Shown in pieces: positions 1 through 10,024 of a stretch of DNA of 64,000 nucleotides. The position numbers were made by a program, and so were the translations under genes. The DNA comes from Paucibacter sp. B2R-40 (lineage in GTDB: Bacteria > Pseudomonadota > Gammaproteobacteria > Burkholderiales > Burkholderiaceae_C). Location of the stretch: contig NZ_JAJIRP010000003.1 in the NCBI RefSeq assembly GCF_025717555.1, forward strand, positions 529,810-593,809. The letters run 5' to 3'. The notes beneath the pieces were generated by a model. The model worked only from the letters and a program-made list of their open reading frames with translations. It searched no databases and had not been told where the DNA came from. Within the stretch, counting starts at the first letter, position 1. Each line of letters starts with the position of its first letter.

Positions 1-57
1 ATTGCAACCGGTGACGATGGCGACCTGGCCGTTGAGTTGGAAGTTTTCGAGAATCAT
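1..57 (-). CDS. kduD: 2-dehydro-3-deoxy-D-gluconate 5-dehydrogenase, N-terminal fragment
   Basis: Only the first 19 codons lie in the window; the gene continues past the left edge. The visible N-terminus (MILENFQLNGQVAIVTGCN) has the start of an SDR Rossmann fold and closely resembles the N-terminus of known KduD. KduD reduces 2,5-diketo-3-deoxygluconate to 2-keto-3-deoxygluconate with NADH in the cytoplasm, the step after KduI. It starts 35 bases downstream of the kduI stop on the same strand, so the two are probably co-transcribed. The identification rests on a short stretch plus the kduI context. Confidence 0.8.
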   Translation of the reverse strand, partial: MILENFQLNGQVAIVTGCN

Positions 58-92
58 GATGCTTGGCTTTCGGTGTTCTTCTTGTTTGAAAT

Positions 93-929
93 TTAGCGAA
101 GCGCGGTCATGGGCACATGATCCATGTCCTTGAAGACCTGGTTCTCGCCCACCATGCCCCATATGAAGGTGTAAGCCTGGGTGCCCACACCGGAGTGGAT
201 GGACCAGCTCGGGCTGATCACCGCCTGCTCATTGCGCACCACCAGGTGGCGCGTCTGCGTCGGCTCGCCCATCATGTGGAAGACGGCGGCGTTCTCGTTC
301 ATATCGAAATAGAAATACACCTCCATGCGGCGGTCATGTTGGTGGCAAGGCATGGTGTTCCACAAGCTGCCCGGCTCCAACTGCGTCATGCCCATCAGCA
401 ATTGGCAGGTCGGTAGCACATCGGGCACCAGGAATTTATAGATGGTGCGGCGATTGCTGGTCTCGGGCGCGCCCAAGGTTTCGGGCGAAGCCTCGGCCAA
501 GGTCACCTTTCGGTGCGGGTAAGCCGTATGCGCCGGTGCGCAATTGAAATAGAGCTTGGACGGTATGGCCGCGTCGACGCTCTCAAACGCCAAGACCTTG
601 GCGCCTTGGCCCACATAAAGCGCTTCGCGGGCGCAGACCTCGAAGACCTGCTCATCCACCGTGACGCGCGCTGCGCCGCCGATATTGATCAGACCCAACT
701 CGCGGCGCTGCAGAAAGAAATCGGTGCCGGTGTACTTGCCCAACTCAGCAGCGAAGGTCACTGCCTTGCTGACAGGCATGATGCCGCCAACGATGATGCG
801 GTCGATCTGGCTGTAAGTCAGCGTGGCCTCATCGGGCTTGAACATGTCTTCCACTAAAAAGTGGCGGCGCAGGCCTTCGGTATCGAGGCTGCGGGCGTGT
901 TCGCTGTGAACGGGTTGACGGACTTGCAT
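93..929 (-). CDS. kduI: 5-keto-4-deoxyuronate isomerase KduI
   Basis: Complete 278-residue protein, the usual length for KduI. The family isomerises 4-deoxy-L-threo-5-hexosulose uronate to 2,5-diketo-3-deoxygluconate in the cytoplasm during breakdown of the unsaturated galacturonate released by pectate lyases. The metal-site segment [15 protein letters not shown] and the later [17 protein letters not shown] stretch are both recognisable. The start has a good AGGAG ribosome site (CCAAGGAGCACCCT before ATG). It leads a minus-strand operon with kduD and is divergent from kdgF across a 247-base region that carries a pectin-type palindromic operator. Confidence 0.95.
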   Translation of the reverse strand: MQVRQPVHSEHARSLDTEGLRRHFLVEDMFKPDEATLTYSQIDRIIVGGIMPVSKAVTFAAELGKYTGTDFFLQRRELGLINIGGAARVTVDEQVFEVCAREALYVGQGAKVLAFESVDAAIPSKLYFNCAPAHTAYPHRKVTLAEASPETLGAPETSNRRTIYKFLVPDVLPTCQLLMGMTQLEPGSLWNTMPCHQHDRRMEVYFYFDMNENAAVFHMMGEPTQTRHLVVRNEQAVISPSWSIHSGVGTQAYTFIWGMVGENQVFKDMDHVPMTALR

Positions 930-1176
930 AGGGTGCTCCTTGGTCTCGGCTGGGGTCTCGAGTGCCCTAATCTGGCACTCTGCGGTCTTGTTGGGTGCAA
1001 GCGTAACCGATGTTAGTGCTTTCCCGGAATAATGGTTTCTATTTAGTGAACCACTGTTTCATTTTTTCACGCAGACGGTATAGTGAGTCCATCGCAGCCT
1101 CAGACTTGCAACTTCAAGCAGCAGCCGAGGTCGCAGGCAAGACGCCACAGCACAACGACCGCAGGAACCCAAACCT
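930..1176. promoter_or_regulatory. Divergent promoter region between kduI and kdgF
   Basis: No gene is seen here. The region must hold the promoters of both divergent transcription units. It contains AT-rich sequence around 1020-1075 and the palindromic site at 1047-1061. A second imperfect arm (GGTTTC near 1035 against GAACC near 1050) overlaps it, so there may be more than one operator. Exact -35/-10 boxes are not clear. Confidence 0.5.
1047..1061. promoter_or_regulatory. Candidate pectin-regulon operator (KdgR-like palindrome), site 1
   Basis: TGAACCACTGTTTCA, an inverted repeat that differs at one base from the perfect palindrome at 30135-30149. It sits between the divergent kduI and kdgF genes. 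Enterobacterial KdgR boxes (IclR family) have the same GAAAC/GTTTC arms. No IclR-family gene lies in the window, so the cognate regulator is inferred. Confidence 0.55.
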
Positions 1177-1509
1177 ATGACCGCCTACTTTGACAATGCC
1201 GCCACACCTTGGACCGAGTTGGGTGACGGCATACGCCGCAAGGTCGTCGGCCATACGCCGGAGCTGATGTCGGTGCTGGTGCAATTTGATCAGGGTGCGA
1301 TTGGCTCCGTCCATGCGCATGACGACCATGACCAGATCGCTTTTGTAATCAGCGGCGAGTTTGAGGCCGACGTCGGTGGCGTCAAAAAGGTCTTGCGCGT
1401 CGGCGACGCCTTTGTGGCGCCGCGCCTGACACCGCATGGCGTGGTCGCGCTGGCAGCCGGCAGCACCTTGCTGGACCAGTTTTCACCTCGCCGCGAGGAC
1501 TATCTCTAA
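1177..1509 (+). CDS. kdgF: KdgF-type cupin, uronate ring-opening enzyme
   Basis: A 110-residue single-domain cupin. KdgF converts cyclic 4,5-unsaturated galacturonate to the linear ketonised form used by KduI. The cupin metal motif HAHDDHDQIAFVISGEFE (near residue 48) and the C-terminal TPHGVVAL ... FSPRREDYL pattern match the family, as does the length. It is divergent from kduI and just upstream of a TonB receptor, which fits import followed by cytoplasmic linearisation. The ATG at 1177 is preceded by CAGGAA at a slightly long spacing. No signal peptide is seen. Confidence 0.88.
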   Translation: MTAYFDNAATPWTELGDGIRRKVVGHTPELMSVLVQFDQGAIGSVHAHDDHDQIAFVISGEFEADVGGVKKVLRVGDAFVAPRLTPHGVVALAAGSTLLDQFSPRREDYL

Positions 1510-1521
1510 ACCCCCTTTCTC

Positions 1522-1548
1522 GCCCGGGGCGCACTGCAGCGCCCGGGC
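1522..1548 (+). terminator. GC-rich stem-loop between kdgF and the TonB receptor
   Basis: GCCCGGGGCGC and GCGCCCGGGC form a 10-bp stem with one bulged G around an ACTGCA-type loop. No T-run follows, so it is more likely an attenuator or RNA-stabilising hairpin than a full terminator. Confidence 0.45.
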
Positions 1549-1705
1549 AGACATGAAGACATCGCGGCGCCCTGCGCGCACCGCGATGCAATTCGACACA
1601 ACACCGGCCCTCAAACATGCGAAGACATGTCATCCAGGCCAAGCCAGCTATGTGTACCGCTGCCCAGCGGCGGTGCGCTCATTGAAAAACAGCAGGAGAC
1701 AAACC

Positions 1706-4669
1706 ATGAACCCGCGCCCCAGCAGCAGTAACAAGTCCCATCCCCACGCCCTCGTGATGTCGATGATTTCCTTGGCCGTGCTGAGTTTGATCGGCTCGGC
1801 CCATGCGCAAGAAGCGAGCAAGCCCGCGGCGGCCAGCGAGTCCAGGCTGGACACCATCTCGGTGACCGGCTTTCGCGCCTCCTTGGAAACGGCCTTGCGC
1901 GCCAAGCGCGACGAAAACAGCATTGTTGACGTCATCAAGGCCGAGGACATGGGCAAGTTCCCCGACACCAATCTGGCCGAGTCGCTGCAGCGCGTGCCCG
2001 GCGTGGTGATCGACCGCGATGCCGGCGAAGGACGCTCCATCACCGTGCGCGGCTTGGGCCAGGACTTCACCCGTGTGCGCATCAATGGCATCGAGGCGCT
2101 GGCCACCACCGGCGGCACCGACAGCTCGGGCGGCGCCAACCGGTCGCGCGGTTTTGACTTCAACGTCTTTGCCGCCGACCTGTTCAGCTCCCTGACCGTG
2201 CGCAAGAGCAGCTCCGCCGATATCGACGAAGGCTCGCTGGGTGCCACCGTTGACCTGCAAACAACCCGCCCCCTGGACCTCAAAGCGGGTTTCACTGGTG
2301 CGATGTCGCTCAAGGGCATGTACAACGACCTGTCCGGCAAAACCACGCCCAAAGCCTCCTTCCTACTGTCGAACACCTTCGCCGACAATAAGATCGGTGT
2401 TTTGTTCTCCGGCGCCTATTCCAAACGTGAGGTTCTGGAAGAAGGCTTCAGCACCGTGCGCTGGGACAACGGCCCATCGTCCGGCGGCTGGTGCCCACCA
2501 CAGGGCGCCACCATCGCCCCCGGCACCACCTTGCCGACCGGCTCCACCGCAACGACGTGCGGCCCGGCCGCCAACGGCGTGCCTCGCCTGGCTAATACGC
2601 CGGCCAACCAAGCTGCCTACCAAGAAGCCAGCAAGGCCGAGAACTTCCACCCGCGCCTGCCACGCTATGGCCGCCTGACTCACGACCAGGAACGCCTGGG
2701 TCTGACCGGCTCCTTCCAGATCAAGCCGGCCGAAGGCACTTTGGTTACCGTCGACATGCTGTACTCCAAGCTCGACGCAACGCGCAAGGAAGACTTCCTC
2801 GAAGCGATCTCCTTCAGCCGCTCCTTGTCGCAGGGCGGCAAGCCGCAAACCAGCGTGCTGGCAACCGAATATGCGCCCAACGGCGCCCTGCTGTACGGCA
2901 AGTACAACGGTGTCGATATCCGTTCGGAGTCCCGCTTCGATCAGCTCTCTACCACCTTCACCCAGCCCACCCTGACGCTGGAGCAGGATCTGACCGACAC
3001 CTTGAAACTCAACGCAAGGTTCGGCCGCGCCACATCCAAATTCAGGAACCCGATCCAGACCACCACCACCTTGGACGCCGCCAATGTGCAGGGCTACGAG
3101 ATGGACTTCCGCAATAGCGACCGCCTGCCCATACTGAACTACGGCTCGCTCAACCCGTCCGACCCGAATGGCGGTCTGAAGATCATCGGCGTGCCGGTCG
3201 GTTCGGCCAGCATCAGCAACTTCACGCCCAGCGAAGTGCGTATCCGCCCGAACGGCACCACCAACACCAACGACCTGGCACATCTGGATCTGGCCTGGGA
3301 GCTCAATGAAAAGCTGACGCTTAAAGTAGGCGGTGACTTCAAAAAGTTCAAGTTCGAGACCTATGAGGCCCGCCGCACGGTCGAAACCATGAACACCCTG
3401 CCCGCCGGGGTCACGCAGGCCAGCTTGGTCACCAGCTTGACCGGCTTCGGCAAGGGCCAAAGCATTCCGGCCGGCACCATCACCAGCTGGGTGCTGCCCG
3501 ACCTGAATGCCATCAGCAGCGCCTACGACATCTATTGCAACTGCCTGAAAACCGGCGCAGCCGGCGGCCCAGGCGACTACACGCTGACTTCGACCACGAA
3601 CGCCAACGCCCGAGGCAACAACCGCACCGTCACCGAAACCGACAGCGGCGGCTTCGCGATGGCAGACTTCGCCTCCGAGCTGGGCGGCATTCCGCTGCGC
3701 GGCAACGTGGGCGTGCGTTACGTCAAGACCAAGATGACGGCGGATGGCTATCTGGCCACGGCCGGCGGCACCCCGGTCACAGCGGAAAACAGCTACGACG
3801 ACTGGCTGCCCGCGATAAACGTCGCCGCCAACCTAAGCAAGAACTTGATTCTGCGCGGTGCCGCTGCCAAGGTCATGTCCAGGCCTCAATTGGCCAACCT
3901 GAGCCCCGGCGGCACGCTCAGCACTACCGGCACGCTGACCTATACCGGCGGCAACCCGCTGCTCAAGCCCTTCCGCGCCGACACCTTCGACGCCAGCCTG
4001 GAGTGGTACCACGAGAAAAACGCCTTCGTCGGCCTGGGTCTGTTCCAGAAGAACATCAAGACCTATATCCAGACCGTCAAGACCAATTTGCCCTACAACC
4101 AGACCGGCTTGCCGATGTCCTTGTTGCCACCAGGCATGACGGGCGAAGAGGTCTTTGCGGTCACTTCGCCGGTCAACACCAATGGCGGCAAGCTCAGCGG
4201 CTTCGAGCTCAATATCCAGCAGCCGTTCAGCTTCTTGCCGGCCTGGGGCAAAAACTTTGGCGCACTGTTCAACTACACCTATGTGAAGTCACAGATCGAA
4301 TACATCGTCTCGCCCACCAGCACGGCAACGATCACCAATGACCTGATCAATCTGTCACCGCGCAGCTACAACACCACCCTGTACTACGACGACGGCACCT
4401 TCAGCGCCCGGGTGTCGGGCTCGCAGCGCGAGGCCTATTTGACGCGCGTGCCGGGTCAGAACAACAACGATGTGGAAGGCAAGAACAAGACCTTCAACGT
4501 TGATGCATCGATCTCCTACAAGGTCAATGACAAGCTGGACATCACGCTGGAAGGCGTCAACCTGACCAACCAGCCCAATGATCAATACATCAGCAGCCAG
4601 CGCGACAGCGTGGTGGTCAATAACGTGACCGGCCGTGAGTATTTGATTGGCTTCCGCTACAAGTTCTAA
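1706..4669 (+). CDS. TonB-dependent outer-membrane receptor (oligogalacturonide-type candidate)
   Basis: 987 residues from the chosen ATG. The start is set by AGGAGA at 1694-1699 and by a signal peptide that ends AHA|Q near residue 34; the open frame extends upstream to 1436 but those residues do not look like protein. The plug domain begins with DTISVTGFRASL, then KFPDTNLAESLQRVPGVVIDR and ITVRGLGQDFTRVRING, typical of the TonB-Xanth-Caul carbohydrate receptor group. The barrel ends in an aromatic residue (GFRYKF). The family imports ligands across the outer membrane with TonB-ExbBD energy. Substrate is inferred from kdgF/kduI and the esterase next door; pectic oligomers are likely. Confidence 0.9.
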   Translation: MNPRPSSSNKSHPHALVMSMISLAVLSLIGSAHAQEASKPAAASESRLDTISVTGFRASLETALRAKRDENSIVDVIKAEDMGKFPDTNLAESLQRVPGVVIDRDAGEGRSITVRGLGQDFTRVRINGIEALATTGGTDSSGGANRSRGFDFNVFAADLFSSLTVRKSSSADIDEGSLGATVDLQTTRPLDLKAGFTGAMSLKGMYNDLSGKTTPKASFLLSNTFADNKIGVLFSGAYSKREVLEEGFSTVRWDNGPSSGGWCPPQGATIAPGTTLPTGSTATTCGPAANGVPRLANTPANQAAYQEASKAENFHPRLPRYGRLTHDQERLGLTGSFQIKPAEGTLVTVDMLYSKLDATRKEDFLEAISFSRSLSQGGKPQTSVLATEYAPNGALLYGKYNGVDIRSESRFDQLSTTFTQPTLTLEQDLTDTLKLNARFGRATSKFRNPIQTTTTLDAANVQGYEMDFRNSDRLPILNYGSLNPSDPNGGLKIIGVPVGSASISNFTPSEVRIRPNGTTNTNDLAHLDLAWELNEKLTLKVGGDFKKFKFETYEARRTVETMNTLPAGVTQASLVTSLTGFGKGQSIPAGTITSWVLPDLNAISSAYDIYCNCLKTGAAGGPGDYTLTSTTNANARGNNRTVTETDSGGFAMADFASELGGIPLRGNVGVRYVKTKMTADGYLATAGGTPVTAENSYDDWLPAINVAANLSKNLILRGAAAKVMSRPQLANLSPGGTLSTTGTLTYTGGNPLLKPFRADTFDASLEWYHEKNAFVGLGLFQKNIKTYIQTVKTNLPYNQTGLPMSLLPPGMTGEEVFAVTSPVNTNGGKLSGFELNIQQPFSFLPAWGKNFGALFNYTYVKSQIEYIVSPTSTATITNDLINLSPRSYNTTLYYDDGTFSARVSGSQREAYLTRVPGQNNNDVEGKNKTFNVDASISYKVNDKLDITLEGVNLTNQPNDQYISSQRDSVVVNNVTGREYLIGFRYKF

Positions 4670-4699
4670 GCCCCGCGCTTGAAACTGCAGCTGTAGTCC

Positions 4700-4734
4700 A
4701 AGGGGTGCGAGTGCAAGCTCGGCACCCCTTTTTT
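4700..4734 (+). terminator. Rho-independent terminator after the first TonB receptor
   Basis: AAGGGGTGCGAG pairs with CTCGGCACCCCTT around a short loop, with one unpaired G, and is followed directly by TTTT. It lies 31 bases after the receptor stop. Confidence 0.85.
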
Positions 4735-4766
4735 CGCCGGCTGTTTGATGTCAATTTGGAGATGCC

Positions 4767-5615
4767 ATGCCCAGGACCATGCCCTTGGAGAGGCGCGAGC
4801 TTTTGAAACAGGCTTGTGCCTTGACCTTAACCGTCGGCGCTGGCCAGCCGGTTTGGGCCGATGCCGGCTTGCCCGCCGCCGTCAACCCACCACCGCCACC
4901 CCCTGCTCCGCCGCCGCTGGCCACCGTCCACCCTGCCCTGCATCTGGTCGGCGACTCCACCATGGCGGACAAGCCCTTGGACCCGCCCAACCCCGAACGC
5001 GGCTGGGGCCAAATGTTTCGCGAGCGGGTCAAAGAGCCGGTGCGCATCGTCAACCACGCGGTCAATGGCCGCAGCAGCAAGAACTTTCAAGACGAAGGCC
5101 GCTGGGCCCATCTGCTCGCTCAACTGGCGCAGGGTGACTTTGTGCTGATCCAGTTCGGCCACAACGACGCAAAAAAAGAGGACCTGGCACGCTACGCCGC
5201 CGCGCACGGCGCCTACCGCGACAACCTGCGGCTGTTCGTGCGCGATGTGCGTGAGCGCGGCGCCACACCGTTGCTGGCGACCTCCCTGATGCGGCGCGAG
5301 TTTGACGCCACAGGCCGCTTGAAAGACACCCATGCCGACTACCCCGTCGTGATGCGGGAAGTCGCCGTTGAAATGGACGTGCCCCTGCTGGACCTGCACC
5401 GCGCCAGCGCCGTGCTGCTGCAAGCACTCGGCCCGGCTCAATCCGAGCCGCTCTTTCTCTGGGCCAAACCCGGTGAGTATGAACGTTACCCGGCCGGCAA
5501 GAAAGACAACACCCATTTCAGCGAAGCCGGCGCGCGCGCAATGGCTGGCCTGGCCGAACAAACGCTGCGGCTGCAAAACCACCCGCTCTGCAGCTGGTTG
5601 AAGGTCGCTGTTTGA
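4767..5615 (+). CDS. SGNH/GDSL esterase, rhamnogalacturonan acetylesterase-like (CE12)
   Basis: 282 residues with an N-terminal export signal that includes ERRELLKQ, so Tat export is possible. After a proline-rich linker (residues 40-50) the SGNH blocks appear in order: VGDSTMAD (catalytic Ser near 64), the NHAVNGRSS block, QFGHNDAK, and NTHFSEAGA near residue 247, carrying the catalytic His. This layout is typical of CE12 rhamnogalacturonan and pectin acetylesterases, which remove acetyl groups so lyases can act. It follows the TonB receptor terminator and lies a few bases before an S9 peptidase, so those two may be co-transcribed. The exact ester substrate is inferred. Confidence 0.82.
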   Translation: MPRTMPLERRELLKQACALTLTVGAGQPVWADAGLPAAVNPPPPPPAPPPLATVHPALHLVGDSTMADKPLDPPNPERGWGQMFRERVKEPVRIVNHAVNGRSSKNFQDEGRWAHLLAQLAQGDFVLIQFGHNDAKKEDLARYAAAHGAYRDNLRLFVRDVRERGATPLLATSLMRREFDATGRLKDTHADYPVVMREVAVEMDVPLLDLHRASAVLLQALGPAQSEPLFLWAKPGEYERYPAGKKDNTHFSEAGARAMAGLAEQTLRLQNHPLCSWLKVAV

Positions 5616-5668
5616 GTTCTGCAGCCTGGCCCCGCCCGCCAACGCCATCAACAACGAGATCAGCACGC

Positions 5669-7762
5669 ATGAAATCCCACCAGCATTTCGCCAGAGCGCT
5701 GCTGGCTCTGGGCGCTCTGATGCTCCTGAGCAGCAGCGCTGCATTTGCACAAGCCGAAGACAGCGAGCCTACCGAGCAGTCAACCGTGCAGGCCTCGCAG
5801 CCAAGCAGCAGCCCGAGCACAAAGAAACTGCCGGCCCAGACCATAGAAGATTTCGCTCGTGCGCCCTTGCTGCAGCATGTGCAGCTCTCGCCGGATGGCA
5901 AGCAAATTGCCGCCGTCCTCAACCAAGGCAAGCTCAGTGTGCTGGTGACTCGCCCGGTCAAGGGCGGCACGTTCAAGCAACTGATGGCCAGCGACAATCT
6001 GGAGCACCAGTTCAACTGGCTGCGCTGGGTCAACGCCGACCGTTTGGTGGTCAGCTTGCGCTACCCCAGCACGCGCCAAGTGAGCTGGTTCAGCAGCGCC
6101 GACAGCATGGAATCGCGTCTCTTGGCGGTCAACGCCGATGGCTCACACCTGCTCAATCTCAGCCGCATGCGGGGCCAAGAGGACATCGCCCAAGCGCTCG
6201 ACCAAGCGGTGGTGATTGACTGGCTGGCTGACGATGGCCATCACATACTGATGAGTCAGCCGAATGCCAAATTCAGCGGTGCGCCGGCCGTCTTCAAAGT
6301 CGACGTCAACACCGGCGCGCGGCAATTGCTGCGCGAGGCCAAGGCCGACATCCGCAGCTGGTTCACCGATGCCCAGCACCGGGTAAGGGTCGGTGTCGGC
6401 TTCACCGAGGGCCGGTTCTCGCTCTGGGTCAGCGACCCGGCGGGTGACAACTGGCGGCTGGCACGCAGCTTCGGCTACTTTGACCCCGCCCGCGTCCTGC
6501 CACTGGGCTTCGGGCTCGACCCGCAAGTCCTTTTCGTCAGTGCCATGCATGAAGGCTTCCAAGCCATCTACACCATGGACCTGAGCGACCCGGCCTTGCC
6601 TTTGACGCTGAAGTTCCAGCCCAAGTCCGGCAGAGACCTGGAGGGCCGCTTGCTGCATTCCAGCAAAACCGGTGAGGCCGTGGGCTTCGTCTCCAACGGC
6701 CAAGACGCTGCCGCCTACTTTTGGAGCGAGGAACATAAGGCCTTGCTTGAACGCATAGACAAAGCCTTGCCCAAGCGGGCCAACCGCCTCTTGCAGTTGG
6801 TCAAGGACGACGATGTCTACCTGCTGCGCTCCTTTGGCAACGGCCAACCGGGTGAATACTTGCTCGGTCAGCGCAGCAAGAGTGCCTTGGCGGTACTGGC
6901 CGAGCTCAACGCGCAACTCGACCCAGAGCACCTGGCCCGCAAGCGAAGCATCCGATTCAAGGCCCGCGACGGCCTGCCCTTGCAGGCCTATCTGAGCCTG
7001 CCTGAACTCAGTAAGGGAGTGCCGAGCAAGAACTTGCCGCTGGTGGTGTTGCCCCATGGCGGTCCGCAAGCGGCGACCGGCAGCCAATTCGAAACCTGGC
7101 CAGCCTTTCTGGCGGAGCGGGGCTACGCGGTCTTGCAGGTCAATTTCCGCGGCTCCACCGGCTTTGGTCAGGCCTTTATGGAGGCAGGTCTGAAGCGCTG
7201 GGGCCTGGAGATGCAGGATGACCTCAGCGACGGCGTCGCGGAACTGGTCAGGCGCGGCATCGCCGACCCCCAACGCGTAGCGATCGTGGGAGCCAGCTAT
7301 GGCGGTTATGCCGCCTTGATGGGCGCGGTCAAAACACCGCAGCAATATCGCGGCGCCTTCGCCTTTGCGCCATTGACCGATCTGGTCGAGTACGCGCGCG
7401 AGATCGCGAACAACCGACTCTTGGTCAGCACCCATGCGCTTGAGCGACAAATCGGTAGCTTGGTCTCCGACCGGGCTCGACTTGAAGCCACGTCACCCCG
7501 GCTGCAAGTCGAAAAAATCGAAGTCCCGGTGGTGCTGGTGCATGGCACCCTGGACCGCCAAGCGCCTTACGAGCACAGCGTCTGGATGGCCGATGCACTC
7601 AAGGCCGCCGGCAAAGACTATCGCTTCATCAGCCAAGACCGCGGAGACCATCAACTGAGCCACCAGCCTTATCAGCTGCAACTGCTGCAAGAGCTCGATG
7701 CCTTCTTGCTCAAGGTCTTGGGCCCCGGGGCCCAAGCGGCGCCGGCAGCAGCGGCCCATTGA
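5669..7762 (+). CDS. S9 family prolyl oligopeptidase-like serine peptidase
   Basis: 697 residues from the ATG that starts MKSHQHF; the open frame begins at 5612 but the signal peptide (cleavage near AFA|Q, residue 27) fixes the later start. An N-terminal beta-propeller-like half is followed by an alpha/beta hydrolase half with GASYGGYAA (Ser543), the Asp in HGTLDRQAPY and the His in DRGDHQLSH. The family cleaves short peptides; the export signal suggests a periplasmic enzyme. Its place between a pectin esterase and dgoD is unexpected. It might process glycoprotein fragments such as arabinogalactan proteins, but that is a guess. Confidence 0.88.
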   Translation: MKSHQHFARALLALGALMLLSSSAAFAQAEDSEPTEQSTVQASQPSSSPSTKKLPAQTIEDFARAPLLQHVQLSPDGKQIAAVLNQGKLSVLVTRPVKGGTFKQLMASDNLEHQFNWLRWVNADRLVVSLRYPSTRQVSWFSSADSMESRLLAVNADGSHLLNLSRMRGQEDIAQALDQAVVIDWLADDGHHILMSQPNAKFSGAPAVFKVDVNTGARQLLREAKADIRSWFTDAQHRVRVGVGFTEGRFSLWVSDPAGDNWRLARSFGYFDPARVLPLGFGLDPQVLFVSAMHEGFQAIYTMDLSDPALPLTLKFQPKSGRDLEGRLLHSSKTGEAVGFVSNGQDAAAYFWSEEHKALLERIDKALPKRANRLLQLVKDDDVYLLRSFGNGQPGEYLLGQRSKSALAVLAELNAQLDPEHLARKRSIRFKARDGLPLQAYLSLPELSKGVPSKNLPLVVLPHGGPQAATGSQFETWPAFLAERGYAVLQVNFRGSTGFGQAFMEAGLKRWGLEMQDDLSDGVAELVRRGIADPQRVAIVGASYGGYAALMGAVKTPQQYRGAFAFAPLTDLVEYAREIANNRLLVSTHALERQIGSLVSDRARLEATSPRLQVEKIEVPVVLVHGTLDRQAPYEHSVWMADALKAAGKDYRFISQDRGDHQLSHQPYQLQLLQELDAFLLKVLGPGAQAAPAAAAH

Positions 7763-7816
7763 CCGCTGGGCATCGCCATCGGCCACGCTCTCACCTATCC
7801 GGATCCAACATAGTTA

Positions 7817-7832
7817 ATCACTCAAAAGTGAT
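7817..7832. promoter_or_regulatory. Palindrome upstream of dgoD
   Basis: ATCACT, loop CAAA, AGTGAT: a perfect 6-bp inverted repeat in an AT-rich stretch 60 bases before the dgoD start. It could be an operator for the galactonate genes or a small hairpin. No T-run follows. Confidence 0.4.
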
Positions 7833-7891
7833 ACTTTGAAGCTATCTCGCAGACTTAAGCTGACGGCTGTTTCTTGACTGCCAACGGCCCC

Positions 7892-9040
7892 ATGAAGATT
7901 ACCAAGCTCACGACCTACCGCCTGCCGCCACGCTGGATGTTGCTCAAGATCGAAACCGATGAGGGCGTGGTGGGTTGGGGAGAACCTGTCATTGAGGGCC
8001 GCGCCCGCACCGTCGAAACCGCTGTCCAGGAGTTCGCCCCGTTTTTGATCGGCCAAGACCCGGCGCGCATCAATGACCTCTGGCAGGTGATGTACCGCGG
8101 CAGTTTCTACCGGGGTGGCGCCATCCTGATGAGTGCAATTGCCGGCATCGACCAAGCGCTATGGGACATCAAGGGCAAGCTATTGGGTGTACCGGTCTAC
8201 GAGCTGCTGGGCGGCTTGGTGCGCGACCGCATGAAGACCTATTCCTGGGTCGGCGGCGACCGCCCGGCCGATGTGATTGCCGATATCCGGCGCCTGCGCG
8301 CCGGTGGCTTCGATACCTTCAAGATGAATGGCACCGAGGAATTCGGCATCATCGACAGTGCGGCGGCGGTGGATAGCGCCGTCGCCCGTATCGCTGAGAT
8401 CCGCGCCGCCTTTGGCAACGAGATTGAGTTCGGCATTGACTTCCACGGTCGCGTCGCTGCGCCCATGGCCAAGGTTCTGCTGCGGGCGCTGGAGCCCTAC
8501 AGGCCTCTATTCGTCGAAGAGCCGGTGCTGGCCGAGCAGGCCGAGCATTACCCCCGACTGGCCGAAAGCACCTCGATTCCGCTGGCCGCCGGCGAACGGA
8601 TGTACTCGCGCTTCGAATTCAAGCGCGTGTTCGAGCAAGGCGGCATCGCCATCGTGCAGCCCGACCTCTCGCATGCCGGTGGCATCACCGAATGCGTGAA
8701 GATCGCCGCCATGGCCGAGGCCTATGACGTAGCGCTGGCACCTCATTGCCCGCTCGGCCCGGTAGCCTTGGCCGCTTGCCTGGCGGTGGACTTTGTGTCG
8801 CACAACGCGGTACTGCAAGAGCAGAGCATGGGCATCCACTACAACAAGGGTGGCGAGCTGCTGGACTATGTGTTGAACAAGGACGACTTCCATATCGAAG
8901 GCGGCTACATCTCGCCACTGCCCAAACCGGGCCTGGGTGTCGTGATCGACGAGGCCCGCGTCATCGAAGCCAGCCGCAATGCACCCGATTGGCGCAACCC
9001 TTTGTGGCGCCATGCCGATGGCAGCGTGGCCGAATGGTGA
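7892..9040 (+). CDS. dgoD: D-galactonate dehydratase
   Basis: 382 residues starting [15 protein letters not shown]; this ATG is preferred over a TTG at 7874 because known DgoD begins here. It belongs to the mandelate-racemase branch of the enolase superfamily and dehydrates D-galactonate to 2-keto-3-deoxygalactonate. Near-identical family blocks are visible: [62 protein letters not shown] and the DWRNPLWRH ending. The stop overlaps the dgoK start, so the two are translationally coupled. It begins the De Ley-Doudoroff galactose module. Confidence 0.96.
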   Translation: MKITKLTTYRLPPRWMLLKIETDEGVVGWGEPVIEGRARTVETAVQEFAPFLIGQDPARINDLWQVMYRGSFYRGGAILMSAIAGIDQALWDIKGKLLGVPVYELLGGLVRDRMKTYSWVGGDRPADVIADIRRLRAGGFDTFKMNGTEEFGIIDSAAAVDSAVARIAEIRAAFGNEIEFGIDFHGRVAAPMAKVLLRALEPYRPLFVEEPVLAEQAEHYPRLAESTSIPLAAGERMYSRFEFKRVFEQGGIAIVQPDLSHAGGITECVKIAAMAEAYDVALAPHCPLGPVALAACLAVDFVSHNAVLQEQSMGIHYNKGGELLDYVLNKDDFHIEGGYISPLPKPGLGVVIDEARVIEASRNAPDWRNPLWRHADGSVAEW

Positions 9041-10011
9041 TCTCCAGCAGCGGCCAGCACGCCGCCCTGCTCGCCCTCGACTGGGGCAGCAGCGGGCTGC
9101 GCGCCTTTCTGATCGACGCGCAGGGCCAGACGCTCGCGTCCCGCAGCTCGGCCATGGGTGCCAGCGTGATGGACGGCAAGCCCCAAGCCTACGCACAGGC
9201 GCTCGAACAAATCGCCGGCGACTGGCTGCAAGTCCAGCCGCAGCTGCCGGTCTTGGCCTGTGGCATGGTCGGCGCCAAACATGGCTGGCGCGAGGCGCCC
9301 TATGTGGACTGCCCCGCAAGCGGAGCCGATTTGGCCGCAAGCTCCGTCGAAGTAGCTTTCGGCGTGGGTCAACATTTGCGCATACTGCCGGGTCTGCGAT
9401 ACCAGCCCCAGGGCATGCCGCCCGATGTGATGCGGGGCGAAGAGACACAGCTGTTCGGCGCCCTTGCGCTGCACCCCGGTTTGGCCGAGGCGGCCTGCGT
9501 CGTGATGCCGGGCACCCATTCGAAATGGGCCGAGCTGCGCGACGCCAAGGTGCGCGGCTTTGCCACCCAGATGACCGGCGAGCTGTTTGCCCTGCTGCGT
9601 CAACATTCGGTGTTAGGGCGACTGATGCCCGAGCCTGTGGCGGCCACCGACTCCAGCACCTTTCTAGCCGGCGTGCGGGCCGCGCGGGACGCTGGCCACC
9701 TGGGCCTGGGCCATCAGCTGTTTGCCGTGCGCACCCTGGGCTTGACCGAGCAACTGCCTGCCAGCGGCCTGGCCGACTATATGTCCGGCCTGCTGATCGG
9801 CCATGAACTGCGCACCGGCCTGGCCTGGCGCACAGCGCATGGCTTGGGCTTGGCGCCACTGCTGCTGATCGGCGAACCGGCACTTTGCGCTCGCTACGAG
9901 CAAGGCTTGAACGCCTTTGATTGTGGGGTCGCGCTGCGCCTCGACAACACCGCACCGACAGGGCTTTGGCGGCTGGCGCAAAGCGCCGGTTGGCTACAGA
10001 CCTCGCACTGA
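9034..10011 (+). CDS. dgoK: 2-dehydro-3-deoxygalactonokinase
   Basis: 325 residues. The ATG at 9034 overlaps the end of dgoD. It phosphorylates 2-keto-3-deoxygalactonate to the 6-phosphate. The N-terminal phosphate-binding block [15 protein letters not shown], the central [14 protein letters not shown] and the [11 protein letters not shown] segment are typical of DgoK. It lies between dgoD and dgoA in pathway order. Confidence 0.93.
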   Translation: MVISSSGQHAALLALDWGSSGLRAFLIDAQGQTLASRSSAMGASVMDGKPQAYAQALEQIAGDWLQVQPQLPVLACGMVGAKHGWREAPYVDCPASGADLAASSVEVAFGVGQHLRILPGLRYQPQGMPPDVMRGEETQLFGALALHPGLAEAACVVMPGTHSKWAELRDAKVRGFATQMTGELFALLRQHSVLGRLMPEPVAATDSSTFLAGVRAARDAGHLGLGHQLFAVRTLGLTEQLPASGLADYMSGLLIGHELRTGLAWRTAHGLGLAPLLLIGEPALCARYEQGLNAFDCGVALRLDNTAPTGLWRLAQSAGWLQTSH

Positions 10012-10024
10012 ATTGGACCGACCT

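Noticed and set aside
1436..1705. Upstream extension of the first TonB receptor
   Set aside because: The 90 extra residues overlap kdgF and lack a signal; the ATG at 1706 has a ribosome site and signal peptide.
2363..3460. Long minus-strand frame of 365 codons
   Set aside because: It lies opposite the TonB receptor; GC-rich codon bias produces such antisense frames. It has no ribosome site or family pattern.
6143..7450. Minus-strand frame of 435 codons
   Set aside because: Antisense of the S9 peptidase, whose domains are clear; no homology pattern in the antisense product.
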